Notes under the pieces: model-generated
Database searches by the model: none
What the model saw: only the letters and a program-made list of their open reading frames with translations
What the model was told of the DNA's origin: nothing
Translations under genes and position numbers: made by a program
DNA from: an uncultured Clostridia bacterium
GTDB taxonomy: Bacteria; Bacillota; Clostridia; TANB77; CAG-508
NCBI GenBank assembly: GCA_904387305.1
Contig: CAJFLB010000021.1
Coordinates: 1-32,098, forward strand
Reading direction: 5' to 3'
Length of the DNA: 32,098 bases
In this document: one piece after another, positions 6,793 to 14,272 of the stretch
Position numbering within the stretch: position 1 is the stretch's first letter
Layout of the letters: the number at the start of each line of letters is the position of its first letter

Positions 6793-8760
6793 ATGATTTT
6801 AGAAGGAAAAATATTAGGGAATAGATACGAAATTATCGAAAAAGTTGGTAACGGTGGTATGGCTACAGTTTATAAGGCAGAAGATAAAGTGTTAAAAAGA
6901 AATGTAGCTGTAAAAGTTTTAAAAGATGAATTTACAACAGATGAAGAATTCATTAAAAGATTTGAAATAGAGGCACAATCAGCTGCAAGACTTACCCATC
7001 CAAATATTGTATCTATTTATGATGTCGGTTCAGAGGATAATCTATATTATATCGTCATGGAATTGATAAGAGGAAAGACGCTTAAGGAAATTATTGTAGA
7101 AGAAAGAGGACCACTTCCATGGAAATGGTCAGTAAATGTAGCAATTCAAATTGCTTCAGCATTAGAAATGGCACATAAAAATAATATTATTCATAGAGAT
7201 ATTAAGCCACATAATATCATTATAACAGAAGATGGTATAGCAAAAGTTACAGATTTTGGAATTGCAAAAGCAGTTTCTAATTCTACTATTACAGCTTTTG
7301 GAACAACTATTGGCTCAGTACATTATTTTTCACCAGAACATGCAAGAGGTGGATTTACAGATGCCAAATCAGATTTATATTCTTTAGGTGTCGTTATGTA
7401 TGAAATGGTAACAGGCAGAGTTCCATTTGATGCAGATACACCAGTTTCTGTTGCACTAAAACATATGCAAGAAGAACCAGAAGAACCAATAGAATTAAAT
7501 CCAAATTTACCATCAGCCGTAAATAGAATTATTATGAAGGCATTAAAAAAGGATACTACTTTAAGATATCAATCTGCAACAGATATGTTGGCAGATTTAA
7601 GGCAAGCTTTAAAAAATCCAAATGGCGATTTTGTGGAAGATAAAAATTATGATGCAACAGCAAGAACACAAAAAATTAATACAGACCTATATGGAAATGT
7701 AGTGGAAGATGATAACCAGAAAAGAGGAAAGAAAAATAATAAATTTGTAGCATTTATAAAAAGACATAAGGTTTTCAGTACACTTATTGGATTAATATTA
7801 TTGTTTGCTATTAGTTTAGGAGGAACATTAGCATATTTAAATATAACTAATCCAGCTGAAGTAGAACTTCCAGAATTAGTGGGAATGTCTAAAGAAGAAG
7901 CACAAAAAACAGCAGAGGATTTAAAACTAGTATTTGAAGTATCAAGTGAAGAATATAACAAAGATGTTCCAGAAGGATATGTCATTTCTCAAGATCCTAC
8001 ATATATTGCAGATTATAATGTAAAAGAAGGAAGCACTGTAAAAGTAGTAATTAGCAAAGGACAAGAGAAAACAACAGTACCTAAAGTTGTAGGAATGACA
8101 AGACAAGAAGCTGTAGATGCTTTAGAAGAAGCAAATTTAAAGGCTGAGATTGTAGAAGAAACAAGTAGAACAGTAGAAGAAGGATATGTTATTTCTCAAG
8201 AAGTAGAAGCAGAGTCTGAAGCATATGCAGGAGATACGATTAAAATTCATGTAAGCATAGGAACTGGTATCAGACAAGTTACAGTTCAAAATGTTGTAGG
8301 GCAAACAGAAGCAGATGCAAAATCAACACTAGAAGGTCAAGGATTAAAAGTTACTGTTAATTATGCAGAAGCAACTTCTAATGATGGAAAAGTTACAGCA
8401 CAAAGTGTGGCAGGTGGAACGACAGTAGATGAAGGAACAACTATTACATTAACTGTAAATAAAGTAGCTGAAACCAAAAATGTATCTGTTATCATTAATT
8501 TAAAACAAATAACGGGAGGATATGCAGAGGATGAAGAAGAGGAAAATGTAACTAGAACTGTAAATATTAGTGTTAATGGAGAAACCAGAACAGGTGTTAA
8601 TAAAAATGAAACAGCATATTCTGCTATATCATTATCAGGAAAAGATGGAGAATCTCTTGATATAACAGTAACTATTACAGATCCTAATACAGGAAGTCAA
8701 ATTTATCGTTCAACAAAAACAGTTACATTAGGTTCACAAGATTCTGTGACATTTAATTAG
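6793..8760 (+). CDS. prkC: Membrane serine/threonine kinase with PASTA repeats
   Basis: PrkC-type kinases sense muropeptides or lipid II with outer PASTA repeats and regulate cell-wall growth, division and germination (family knowledge). The 655-residue protein has an N-terminal kinase domain with glycine loop GNGGMATV (19-26), Lys41 in VAVKVL, HRDIKPHN (His134, Asp136), DFG (Asp154) and the activation segment GSVHYFSPEHARG. A Lys/Arg-rich juxtamembrane segment and one membrane helix (about 328-350) follow. Three PASTA repeats start near residues 357, 427 and 496. Unusually, a further domain of about 95 residues (about 560-655), Thr/Val-rich with an acidic EDEEEE run, follows the last PASTA repeat; I do not recognise it. 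The ATG is preceded by AAGGAGAG. It shares an operon with prpC and ends at a terminator at 8832. Confidence 0.96.
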   Translation: MILEGKILGNRYEIIEKVGNGGMATVYKAEDKVLKRNVAVKVLKDEFTTDEEFIKRFEIEAQSAARLTHPNIVSIYDVGSEDNLYYIVMELIRGKTLKEIIVEERGPLPWKWSVNVAIQIASALEMAHKNNIIHRDIKPHNIIITEDGIAKVTDFGIAKAVSNSTITAFGTTIGSVHYFSPEHARGGFTDAKSDLYSLGVVMYEMVTGRVPFDADTPVSVALKHMQEEPEEPIELNPNLPSAVNRIIMKALKKDTTLRYQSATDMLADLRQALKNPNGDFVEDKNYDATARTQKINTDLYGNVVEDDNQKRGKKNNKFVAFIKRHKVFSTLIGLILLFAISLGGTLAYLNITNPAEVELPELVGMSKEEAQKTAEDLKLVFEVSSEEYNKDVPEGYVISQDPTYIADYNVKEGSTVKVVISKGQEKTTVPKVVGMTRQEAVDALEEANLKAEIVEETSRTVEEGYVISQEVEAESEAYAGDTIKIHVSIGTGIRQVTVQNVVGQTEADAKSTLEGQGLKVTVNYAEATSNDGKVTAQSVAGGTTVDEGTTITLTVNKVAETKNVSVIINLKQITGGYAEDEEEENVTRTVNISVNGETRTGVNKNETAYSAISLSGKDGESLDITVTITDPNTGSQIYRSTKTVTLGSQDSVTFN

Positions 8761-8831
8761 AAATAGTTAATGCATTTTCTATATTTTAAATTGGATTACG
8801 AAGAAATGAAAACAATATATGTTAGTTATAT

Positions 8832-8868
8832 AAAAAGTTCAATTAGTAATTGCTAATTGGGCTTTTTT
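8832..8868 (+). terminator. Terminator after prkC
   Basis: A 15-bp stem including two T-G wobbles has arms 8832-8846 and 8853-8867, loop TAATTG, and ends in a T run. Confidence 0.8.
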
Positions 8869-8878
8869 CGTATATAAT
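8850..8878 (+). promoter_or_regulatory. Promoter of rsgA-rpe, overlapping the prkC terminator
   Basis: TTGCTA at 8850-8855, a 17-base spacer and TATAAT at 8873-8878. The -35 lies in the loop and right arm of the preceding terminator. Confidence 0.6.
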
Positions 8879-8885
8879 GGTAAAA

Positions 8886-8935
8886 GAAGGGCCCAAACGG
8901 ACCTGGTCCCAATGGACCCAAAAGGACAAAATGGA
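8886..8935 (+). repeat. Degenerate GGGACGT-family repeat arm upstream of rsgA
   Basis: The stretch is strikingly GC-rich for this region. It aligns with the right arm of the palindrome at 12209-12254: shared blocks are CCCAAAC, GTCCC, AATGGAC and GGACAAAA. It is the opposite orientation to the solo arm at the end of rpe. One frame reads as Gly-Pro-Asn repeats, but there is no start signal. Confidence 0.4.
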
Positions 8936-8941
8936 GGAATT

Positions 8942-9823
8942 ATGCGAGGATTAATTATAGAAAATATATCTAATCTATATCAAGTAAAAGTAGAAAACGA
9001 AATCTATGAAACAACAGCAAGGGGAAAATTTAAGAAAGAAGAGATAACACCTGTTGTTGGAGATATGGTAGATATAACTGTTACAAATGAGAAAGAGAAA
9101 AAAGCGGTTATCGAGAAAATTTATGAAAGAAGAGTATATATAAAAAGACCAAAACTTGCTAATATAACGCAAATCATATTTGTTGTTTCTAGTAAAAATC
9201 CAAAACCAGATTTATTAATGTTAGATAAACAATTAGCTTTTGCAGAATTTGTGGGAGTGCATGCAATTATTGTATTAAATAAAACTGATTTGGACCAAAA
9301 AGAAGATTTTAGAAACATAAAACAAATATATAGTAAAATAGGATATACAGTTATATTAACAGATGCCAAAAAAAGGCAAGGAATCGATAAGTTAAAAGAT
9401 TTATTAAAAAATAATATAAATGCATTTTCAGGAAATTCCGGTGTTGGAAAATCCACCTTAATTAATGGAATATTTAACAGGAATGTTACACAAGAAGGAG
9501 AAATTAGTAAGAAAAATAAAAGAGGGAAAAATACCACAACAGCTATAAAGTTATATGAAATAGATGAGAATACCTATATAGCAGATACACCTGGATTTTC
9601 AACATTTGATATATCAGAAATAGAAAGTAAGGATTTATATCATTATTTCAAAGAATTTGGACAATTTGAAGAAGATTGTGAATTTATAGGATGTACCCAT
9701 ATAAAAGAAGAAAACTGTGGAATTAAAAAAGCAGTAGAAAATGGAGAGATTGATAATGCAAGATATGAACGATTTTGCAAAATATATCAAGAAATAAAAG
9801 AAAAGGAGGAAAGAAAATGGTAG
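8942..9823 (+). CDS. rsgA: Ribosome small-subunit biogenesis GTPase RsgA
   Basis: RsgA is a circularly permuted GTPase that checks late maturation of the 30S subunit. From the ATG at 8942 the protein is 293 residues, normal for the family. An in-frame ATG at 8912 would add ten residues encoded by repeat DNA and has no ribosome binding site, so it is rejected. GGAGG lies four bases before 8942. The order is OB-fold N-terminus, G4 motif NKTD, P-loop GNSGVGKST from residue 164, DTPGFS from 215, and the C-terminal zinc knuckle Cys246, Cys251, His253, Cys259. The stop overlaps the start of rpe by 7 bases, so the two are translationally coupled. Confidence 0.95.
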   Translation: MRGLIIENISNLYQVKVENEIYETTARGKFKKEEITPVVGDMVDITVTNEKEKKAVIEKIYERRVYIKRPKLANITQIIFVVSSKNPKPDLLMLDKQLAFAEFVGVHAIIVLNKTDLDQKEDFRNIKQIYSKIGYTVILTDAKKRQGIDKLKDLLKNNINAFSGNSGVGKSTLINGIFNRNVTQEGEISKKNKRGKNTTTAIKLYEIDENTYIADTPGFSTFDISEIESKDLYHYFKEFGQFEEDCEFIGCTHIKEENCGIKKAVENGEIDNARYERFCKIYQEIKEKEERKW

Positions 9824-10497
9824 AAGTTTCAACATCAATTCTTTCAGTAAAAAAAGGAGAGGAGTCAAAAACATTTTTTGCTTTAGAAGCATCTAAAACA
9901 GACTATTTTCATATAGATGTTATGGATGGTGAATTTGTGGAAAAAAACACATATCAAACTATGTTAGAATATGCTTCATATATCAGAAGAATATCAAATG
10001 CACCATTAGATGTTCACTTAATGGTAAATGATGTTAAAAAGGCAGTGGATGATTATAGTGCAGTAGAACCAAATATTATAACATTTCACTTAGAAGCTTG
10101 CAAAAATGAAGAAGATGTATTTGAAATGATAAACTATATAAAACAATATAATTGTAAAGTAGGAATATCAGTAAAACCAAATACGAAGATAGAAGAAGTT
10201 TACAAATATTTACCATATATTCATATGTGTTTAGTTATGACAGTAGAGCCTGGAAAAGGTGGGCAAAGTTATTTAAGTGAGATGACAGAAAAAGTGAGAA
10301 CATTAAAAAATTATATTGATGACAAACATTTAGAAATAGACATAGAAGTAGATGGTGGAATTAATTTAAGAACAGCACCAGAGGTAAAGAAAGCAGGGGC
10401 TAATATTTTGGTTGCAGGAACAGCAATTCTAAATGCAGTAGATTATAAGGTAATTATAGATGAACTAAAATGTCCAATTGGGGACGTTTCTGTTTAG
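9817..10497 (+). CDS. rpe: Ribulose-phosphate 3-epimerase family protein
   Basis: Interconverts ribulose 5-phosphate and xylulose 5-phosphate in the pentose phosphate pathway. The ATG at 9817 has GGAGG seven bases upstream and overlaps the rsgA stop, giving 226 residues. Family motifs are STSILSV, HIDVMDG (His32, Asp34, Asp37), HLMV (His67), VEPGKGGQ and EVDGGIN (Asp179). It is somewhat divergent: the segment after MDG lacks the usual FVPNLTFG-like loop, so a related phospho-sugar epimerase is possible. The last eight residues, CPIGDVSV, and the TAG stop are encoded by a solo GGGGACGT repeat arm, so the original C-terminus appears to have been replaced by repeat sequence. rsgA-rpe adjacency matches Bacillus. 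Confidence 0.88.
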   Translation: MVEVSTSILSVKKGEESKTFFALEASKTDYFHIDVMDGEFVEKNTYQTMLEYASYIRRISNAPLDVHLMVNDVKKAVDDYSAVEPNIITFHLEACKNEEDVFEMINYIKQYNCKVGISVKPNTKIEEVYKYLPYIHMCLVMTVEPGKGGQSYLSEMTEKVRTLKNYIDDKHLEIDIEVDGGINLRTAPEVKKAGANILVAGTAILNAVDYKVIIDELKCPIGDVSV

Positions 10498-10506
10498 GAC
10501 ATTTTT
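10471..10506 (+). repeat. Solo GGGGACGT repeat arm forming the 3' end of rpe
   Basis: The 36 bases match positions 12141-12176 of the palindrome left arm except for two changes: CCAATTG for CCATTTG and TTTAGGAC for TTTGGGAC. The second change creates the TAG stop codon of rpe. Confidence 0.75.
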
Positions 10507-10656
10507 ATGTAAAGCTATTGCGCTAGTAAATGTATCCTACTAGAGGAACTTTAACTTATAAAGCGAATGAATACTAATAGACAAGACTGCGTTGGTAATT
10601 AAGTAGAAAATTGTAAATCATAGTAGACATATACAAGACTAGATATAACTAAACAA

Positions 10657-10682
10657 AAGGAATCTGATGATGCAGATTCCTT
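10657..10682. terminator. Bidirectional terminator between rpe and the bactofilin-like gene
   Basis: Perfect 10-bp stem AAGGAATCTG/CAGATTCCTT with a 6-base loop. A CTTTTG tail follows on the plus strand and TTTGTTT on the minus strand. The rest of the 10498-10705 spacer shows no gene. Confidence 0.75.
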
Positions 10683-10705
10683 CTTTTGAAATATTTTTTT
10701 AGATT

Positions 10706-12061
10706 TTAATCATTGTTTTTGTCAGTTTCTTTATTTTGCTTTTCATTTTTTTCTGTTTCATCAGATTTGTTTTCTTCTTTTGAATTGGTTACATCATCAG
10801 ATTTCTTTTCTTTTTTTGTATTTGTTGATTTATCAGACGCATTTTCTTTTTCAGTTTTAGATTCAACTTTTTCTTTTTTCTTTTCAGAATTTGAAATCTT
10901 TTTGTTAGAGTCTGATTTTTTTTCATCAGATTTTTCTTTTATTAAAATGCTATATGAAATAGTACCAATTCCCCATATAATTGAGATTAGTGAAATAACC
11001 ATACCTACATAAGGAATTAAGGTTAATAGCCAGAAGATGATAGTGGTAACAATTAAAAATCCTAATTTATATAAATTTTGTGTAACTTTTAACTTATTAC
11101 AAATCATTGTATTAATATCAATGATTGCAACAGATGTACTAATAAAGAATAAGATAGCTAACACACAAAGTAATAATATTGTAAATTGACTAGTGATAGG
11201 AATTAGTAAAATGATGAAAGATACTAAAGCAATAATAATTGGAACTAATATTCCTAACCCAATGATTTGTAAAGCTTTTCTCAATGTTATAGGATGACTT
11301 GTATTATGTAATAATTTTGGAGAAATCCATAAACCAATTAACCATATAATGATTGCAGATACTAATATAGCGCCTAAAGAGTGCATATAGTTTGAAATGT
11401 TAACAGTATTATTTTTTAATGCAGTAAAATGTGTTTCTCCAGCAACAGAATCTTCAGGAATTGTAATTTCTTCATCAGAGAAATAATTTAAATCTCCTTG
11501 AATAGTTCCATAAGATGCAATACTAGGAGTATCTTCTGTATCTGGTTTTTCTTTAAAATTGATAGAAGAACAGTTGGCAAAAACATTTCTTCCAATCATA
11601 CTATTAATATTAAGAGTATTACAGATACTTCGAACATCTCTATACACAAATCCATCAATCGTTAATGTATCACCAACAGAATAGATGTTATAAACAACAC
11701 CTTTTACATTAATGGTATTTGCACATGCAAATACATTATTTAAAATGTAACCATTTTCTTCAATATTAAGAGTGTTAGCAAATATAAAGGCATCTCCACC
11801 TACTTGGGTATTAATTGTAACTGTATTTGCCATAATAAACAAGTTTCCATCGACTGGAGTGTCAATAGTTACAGTATCTTGAAATAAATATTCGTCTCCT
11901 TCTTTTATAGTGATTTCTTCTTGAGTTTCACTTATAGGATTTACTTGATCAGTTGTTGTTGCTTCAACTGCAATTTCATTTTCAGCATTTACAATAGGTG
12001 TAAACAAAGAGATGAGTAATAAAACAATTAAAGAAATGATTTTTATTTTCTTTTTTAACAT
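10706..12061 (-). CDS. Bactofilin-like repeat protein with membrane domain and charged tail
   Basis: Start ATG preceded by AAAGGAGG. The 451-residue product opens with a signal peptide (1-26). A region of about residues 55-170 follows, built of short beta-strand repeats with recurring T-L-x-I-x-G and A-N-T-x-x-I motifs, like polymer-forming bactofilin (CcmA) domains. Four to five membrane helices follow (about 229-247, 266-288, 292-316, 334-372). The tail (about 376-451) is almost wholly Lys, Glu, Ser, Asp and Asn, with repeated K-S-D and E-K-K units. Given the signal peptide, the beta domain is probably outside the membrane, unlike classical cytoplasmic bactofilins, and the charged tail probably inside (inference). 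It may organise the envelope. It is a single-gene unit, with a terminator downstream. Confidence 0.7.
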   Translation of the reverse strand: MLKKKIKIISLIVLLLISLFTPIVNAENEIAVEATTTDQVNPISETQEEITIKEGDEYLFQDTVTIDTPVDGNLFIMANTVTINTQVGGDAFIFANTLNIEENGYILNNVFACANTINVKGVVYNIYSVGDTLTIDGFVYRDVRSICNTLNINSMIGRNVFANCSSINFKEKPDTEDTPSIASYGTIQGDLNYFSDEEITIPEDSVAGETHFTALKNNTVNISNYMHSLGAILVSAIIIWLIGLWISPKLLHNTSHPITLRKALQIIGLGILVPIIIALVSFIILLIPITSQFTILLLCVLAILFFISTSVAIIDINTMICNKLKVTQNLYKLGFLIVTTIIFWLLTLIPYVGMVISLISIIWGIGTISYSILIKEKSDEKKSDSNKKISNSEKKKEKVESKTEKENASDKSTNTKKEKKSDDVTNSKEENKSDETEKNEKQNKETDKNND

Positions 12062-12130
12062 AATATCCTCCTTTTAAATTAATATTAATAGAAATATATA
12101 ACGTAAAAGGGATTTTGTCAATAAAAAAGA

Positions 12131-12254
12131 TGAACAGTTTTGTCCATTTGGGGACGTTTCTGTTTGGGACATTTTTAATATTTTTTACTTTTCCTAAAAT
12201 TTATATTAAAAAATGTCCCAAACAGAAACGTCCCCAAATGGACAAAACTGTTCA
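12131..12254. repeat. Perfect 46-bp inverted repeat (palindromic GGGGACGT element)
   Basis: Arms 12131-12176 and 12209-12254 are exact reverse complements, separated by 32 bases. The arms begin TGAACAG and contain TTTGGGGACGTTTCTG and TTTGGGACATTTTT. The right end supplies the TGA stop of the Cys-rich microprotein. The exactness suggests recent insertion or correction. It carries no ORF, so it must be moved in trans if mobile; REP-type or MITE-type elements are both possible. Confidence 0.85.
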
Positions 12255-12392
12255 TTGATCTTCTTTTTCTGATTTATCAACAAAGTAAGTACATTCACTT
12301 GTTGTTGAAAAAATGGTAGGTGTGATACTTGAAAAAGAACATTTACCATCTTTTTGATAAATACAATTTAGTGAACAATTAATATTTGTCAA
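12252..12392 (-). CDS. Cys-rich microprotein, 46 aa, DUF1540-like pattern
   Basis: TTG start at 12390-12392 with AGAGGTG five bases upstream; stop TGA at 12252-12254. The product carries four cysteines, at 6, 10, 18 and 34, in the context C-x3-C-I-Y-x5-C and, near the end, SECTYF. This resembles the small metal-binding DUF1540 family of clostridia (C-x-x-x-x-C-x-Y-N ... TxCxTF), but the resemblance is by eye and the spacing is not identical. Function unknown; zinc or other metal binding is plausible. The stop codon is the outermost triplet of the palindromic element, so the natural C-terminus may have been lost. It lies between nth and the bactofilin-like gene on the same strand. Confidence 0.6.
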   Translation of the reverse strand: MTNINCSLNCIYQKDGKCSFSSITPTIFSTTSECTYFVDKSEKEDQ

Positions 12393-12503
12393 AAAATCAC
12401 CTCTACATATTAGTATGGAAAAAAGATGAATAAATATACAAAATATAATAATGTTCTTTTGAAAATATAAATTAAATATTAAAAAAATATATATGTTAAA
12501 TCT

Positions 12504-13148
12504 TTATTTTTTATTACATACTTTTTTATAATGTTTACAATATTCCTTAATAGTACAAACATCACATTTCGGATTTCTAGCAATACAAGTATTTCTACCA
12601 TGCCAAACAAATAAATGGTTAATATCTTTTAAATATTTCTTTGGAAAAATCTTAATTAAATCTTGTTCTATTTTTTCAGGTTCTTTTTCATTTGATAAAC
12701 CAATTAAATTAGAAATTCTTTTTGCATGGGTATCGACGGCAATACCCTCTGCTATTCCGAAAACTTCTAGTAATACGACATTGGCAGTTTTTCGACCAAC
12801 ACCTGCTAAACTCATTAAATCCTCCATATTATTCGGTACTTGTCCATTGAATTTTTCTAATACTTGATTTGCACATAATTTAATATTTGTGGCTTTATTC
12901 TTAAAAAAGCCACAAGAGTGGATAAAATCTTCAAGTTCTTTTATATCTATATTTGCAAAATCTTCTACTGTTTTACATCTTTCAAAAAGAGCAGGTGTTG
13001 TTTTATTGACTCTTTCATCAGTACATTGTGCTGAAAGAATAACAGCAACAACTGCCTGAAAAGGTGTTTCAAAATCTAAGCTACAAGTAGCATCTGGATA
13101 TGTTTGTTTTAAAATTTCTACCATTTTTACAGCATCTTTTTTATTCAT
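12504..13148 (-). CDS. nth: Endonuclease III
   Basis: DNA glycosylase/AP lyase that removes oxidised pyrimidines in base excision repair. The 214-residue product matches the family length. The helix-hairpin-helix motif LAGVGRKTANVV contains catalytic Lys120, and Asp139 lies in VDTHAKR, both at the canonical spacing. The C-terminal 4Fe-4S cluster motif is complete: Cys188, Cys195, Cys198, Cys204 (C-x6-C-x2-C-x5-C). The ATG follows AAGAAGGG. It is transcribed away from the membrane-protein gene at 13324, with which it shares a divergent spacer of about 170 bases. The iron-sulphur cluster and DNA-binding residues indicate a functional enzyme. Confidence 0.96.
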   Translation of the reverse strand: MNKKDAVKMVEILKQTYPDATCSLDFETPFQAVVAVILSAQCTDERVNKTTPALFERCKTVEDFANIDIKELEDFIHSCGFFKNKATNIKLCANQVLEKFNGQVPNNMEDLMSLAGVGRKTANVVLLEVFGIAEGIAVDTHAKRISNLIGLSNEKEPEKIEQDLIKIFPKKYLKDINHLFVWHGRNTCIARNPKCDVCTIKEYCKHYKKVCNKK

Positions 13149-13323
13149 ATATAATCCCTTCTTATAATCAATACAATTGTTTCTTTTTCTAAATTCACTA
13201 TATATTTTAAAGAAAAATTAAGGAAAAGTCAATTTTTATTGTATAATAAAAATGATATTGATATTGATATAATGTTTTATAGAAGCGGACAAAAAATCAA
13301 TTAAATATTTAGAGGTGTATTTA

Positions 13324-13818
13324 ATGAAAAATAGATTTGTTAAACTCATGAAATTATTGCTAATTTTTATTTTTAATAACATAATAATTGGTATGATATT
13401 AGGATTTCTATGGTATGAATCCGGATTAGCAAAGACGACAATTAACATGTTATCTGGAGCAGATACGTTACAGGTTGTTTTTATGAAATTTGAATATATA
13501 TATTATTTTATACTATATATTTTGCAATTTATTATAATTATATTTTTTAGAAAAATGTTTAATAGTGGAAAAACATATATTACATATTATATATTAGCAA
13601 TTATTTTATCATCATTTTTATATTTGCATAGTAGTTTGGGATTTAATACAGGATGGGGAATAAATGATTTTGCTAATGAAATACAAACACAATATATTTT
13701 TATAGCTTGTATGGGATTACAATATACTTCATTAATCTCAATATTAAATGTTCCTAGTTTATTAGGATTAATATATATATCAAGAAAAAAAGAAAAGCAA
13801 AGTGAAATTACAAATTAG
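13324..13818 (+). CDS. Integral membrane protein of unknown function
   Basis: Start set at ATG 13324, which has GAGGTG six bases upstream; an in-frame ATG at 13315 overlaps that site and is rejected. The 164-residue protein has about four membrane helices (around residues 8-28, 52-75, 84-102 and 125-148) and short polar connections. The tail is basic and polar, ending EKQSEITN. Charge distribution suggests the C-terminus is cytoplasmic. I do not recognise a family, and no catalytic motif is evident. It is followed by its own terminator at 13831, so it seems to be a single-gene unit, divergent from nth. Confidence 0.75.
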   Translation: MKNRFVKLMKLLLIFIFNNIIIGMILGFLWYESGLAKTTINMLSGADTLQVVFMKFEYIYYFILYILQFIIIIFFRKMFNSGKTYITYYILAIILSSFLYLHSSLGFNTGWGINDFANEIQTQYIFIACMGLQYTSLISILNVPSLLGLIYISRKKEKQSEITN

Positions 13819-13830
13819 AAATGGTTTTAT

Positions 13831-13869
13831 AAAAGTTGTCAAAAGAAAGAGTCTTTTTGGCAACTTTTT
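13831..13869 (+). terminator. Terminator after the 13324 membrane-protein gene
   Basis: The arms AAAAGTTGTCAAAAG and CTTTTTGGCAACTTTT pair with one T-G wobble, and a T run follows. Confidence 0.75.
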
Positions 13870-13945
13870 GTATAATAGTTACCATAAATGTAACATAAAA
13901 AAAATAAGTGAATATAATATACAAAAGAGAATGGAGGTAATAAGC

Positions 13946-14095
13946 ATGTTAAAATTATTTAAAAAAACACTTGCTATTTGTTTAATAGGTTTAGGATTAG
14001 GCATATTATTAGTTTTATTACTTCCAGTGACTGGGTGGCTATTTGTGATAGGAGTAGTAGTGGTATGCGTTGGATTTATGTGGCTAGCATGCTAA
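13946..14095 (+). CDS. Small hydrophobic membrane protein, 49 aa, upstream of spoVM
   Basis: ATG at 13946 follows ATGGAGG with 8 bases of spacing; longer in-frame starts upstream lack a site and overlap the preceding terminator. The protein begins with a basic segment (LKLFKK) and then two tightly linked hydrophobic stretches separated by a P-V-T-G turn, forming a helical hairpin in the membrane. It ends W-L-A-C. I do not recognise a named family. It lies only 21 bases before spoVM, so the two are probably one transcript and may share sporulation-stage expression (inference). Confidence 0.65.
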   Translation: MLKLFKKTLAICLIGLGLGILLVLLLPVTGWLFVIGVVVVCVGFMWLAC

Positions 14096-14116
14096 TATAA
14101 AAGGAGGGATACATAG

Positions 14117-14197
14117 ATGACAATTGTAGTTAAAAAAGTTCCAAAATTCTTGAGAGGTTTTGTAAAATTAATATTTGGAATAAAAGATAAGAATTAG
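14117..14197 (+). CDS. spoVM: Stage V sporulation protein M (SpoVM), 26 aa
   Basis: SpoVM is an amphipathic helical peptide that settles on the convex forespore membrane and anchors the SpoIVA coat basement layer. The frame begins at ATG 14117 after AAGGAGGG and ends at TAG 14195. It encodes exactly 26 residues, the length of Bacillus SpoVM. The shared pattern is a short strand, then VPKFLRGFVK like the KLPKFLGGIVR core of Bacillus, a Gly near residue 21 and a charged Lys/Asp end. Position next to rpmB matches the Bacillus order spoVM-rpmB, although here rpmB is convergent rather than codirectional. The gene is far below normal ORF length cut-offs. It indicates that the organism has, or descends from, an endospore programme. 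Confidence 0.85.
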   Translation: MTIVVKKVPKFLRGFVKLIFGIKDKN

Positions 14198-14212
14198 GAA
14201 AGAAAAAATAAA

Positions 14213-14250
14213 AAAGTAGAGTTCCAAAACGATTAATTGAACTCTACTTT
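14213..14250. terminator. Terminator shared by convergent spoVM and rpmB
   Basis: Perfect 12-bp stem AAAGTAGAGTTC/GAACTCTACTTT with a 14-base loop. A long T run follows on the minus strand, so it serves rpmB best. The plus-strand tail is weak. Confidence 0.8.
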
Positions 14251-14272
14251 AAACATGTATCAAAAAAAGAGC

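Noticed and set aside
8912..8941. An earlier ATG for rsgA
   Set aside because: The ten added residues come from repeat DNA and do not resemble RsgA N-termini; ATG 8942 has GGAGG upstream.
13802..13945. An N-terminal extension of the 49-aa membrane protein
   Set aside because: It would run back through the preceding gene's terminator and has no ribosome binding site; ATG 13946 has a perfect one.
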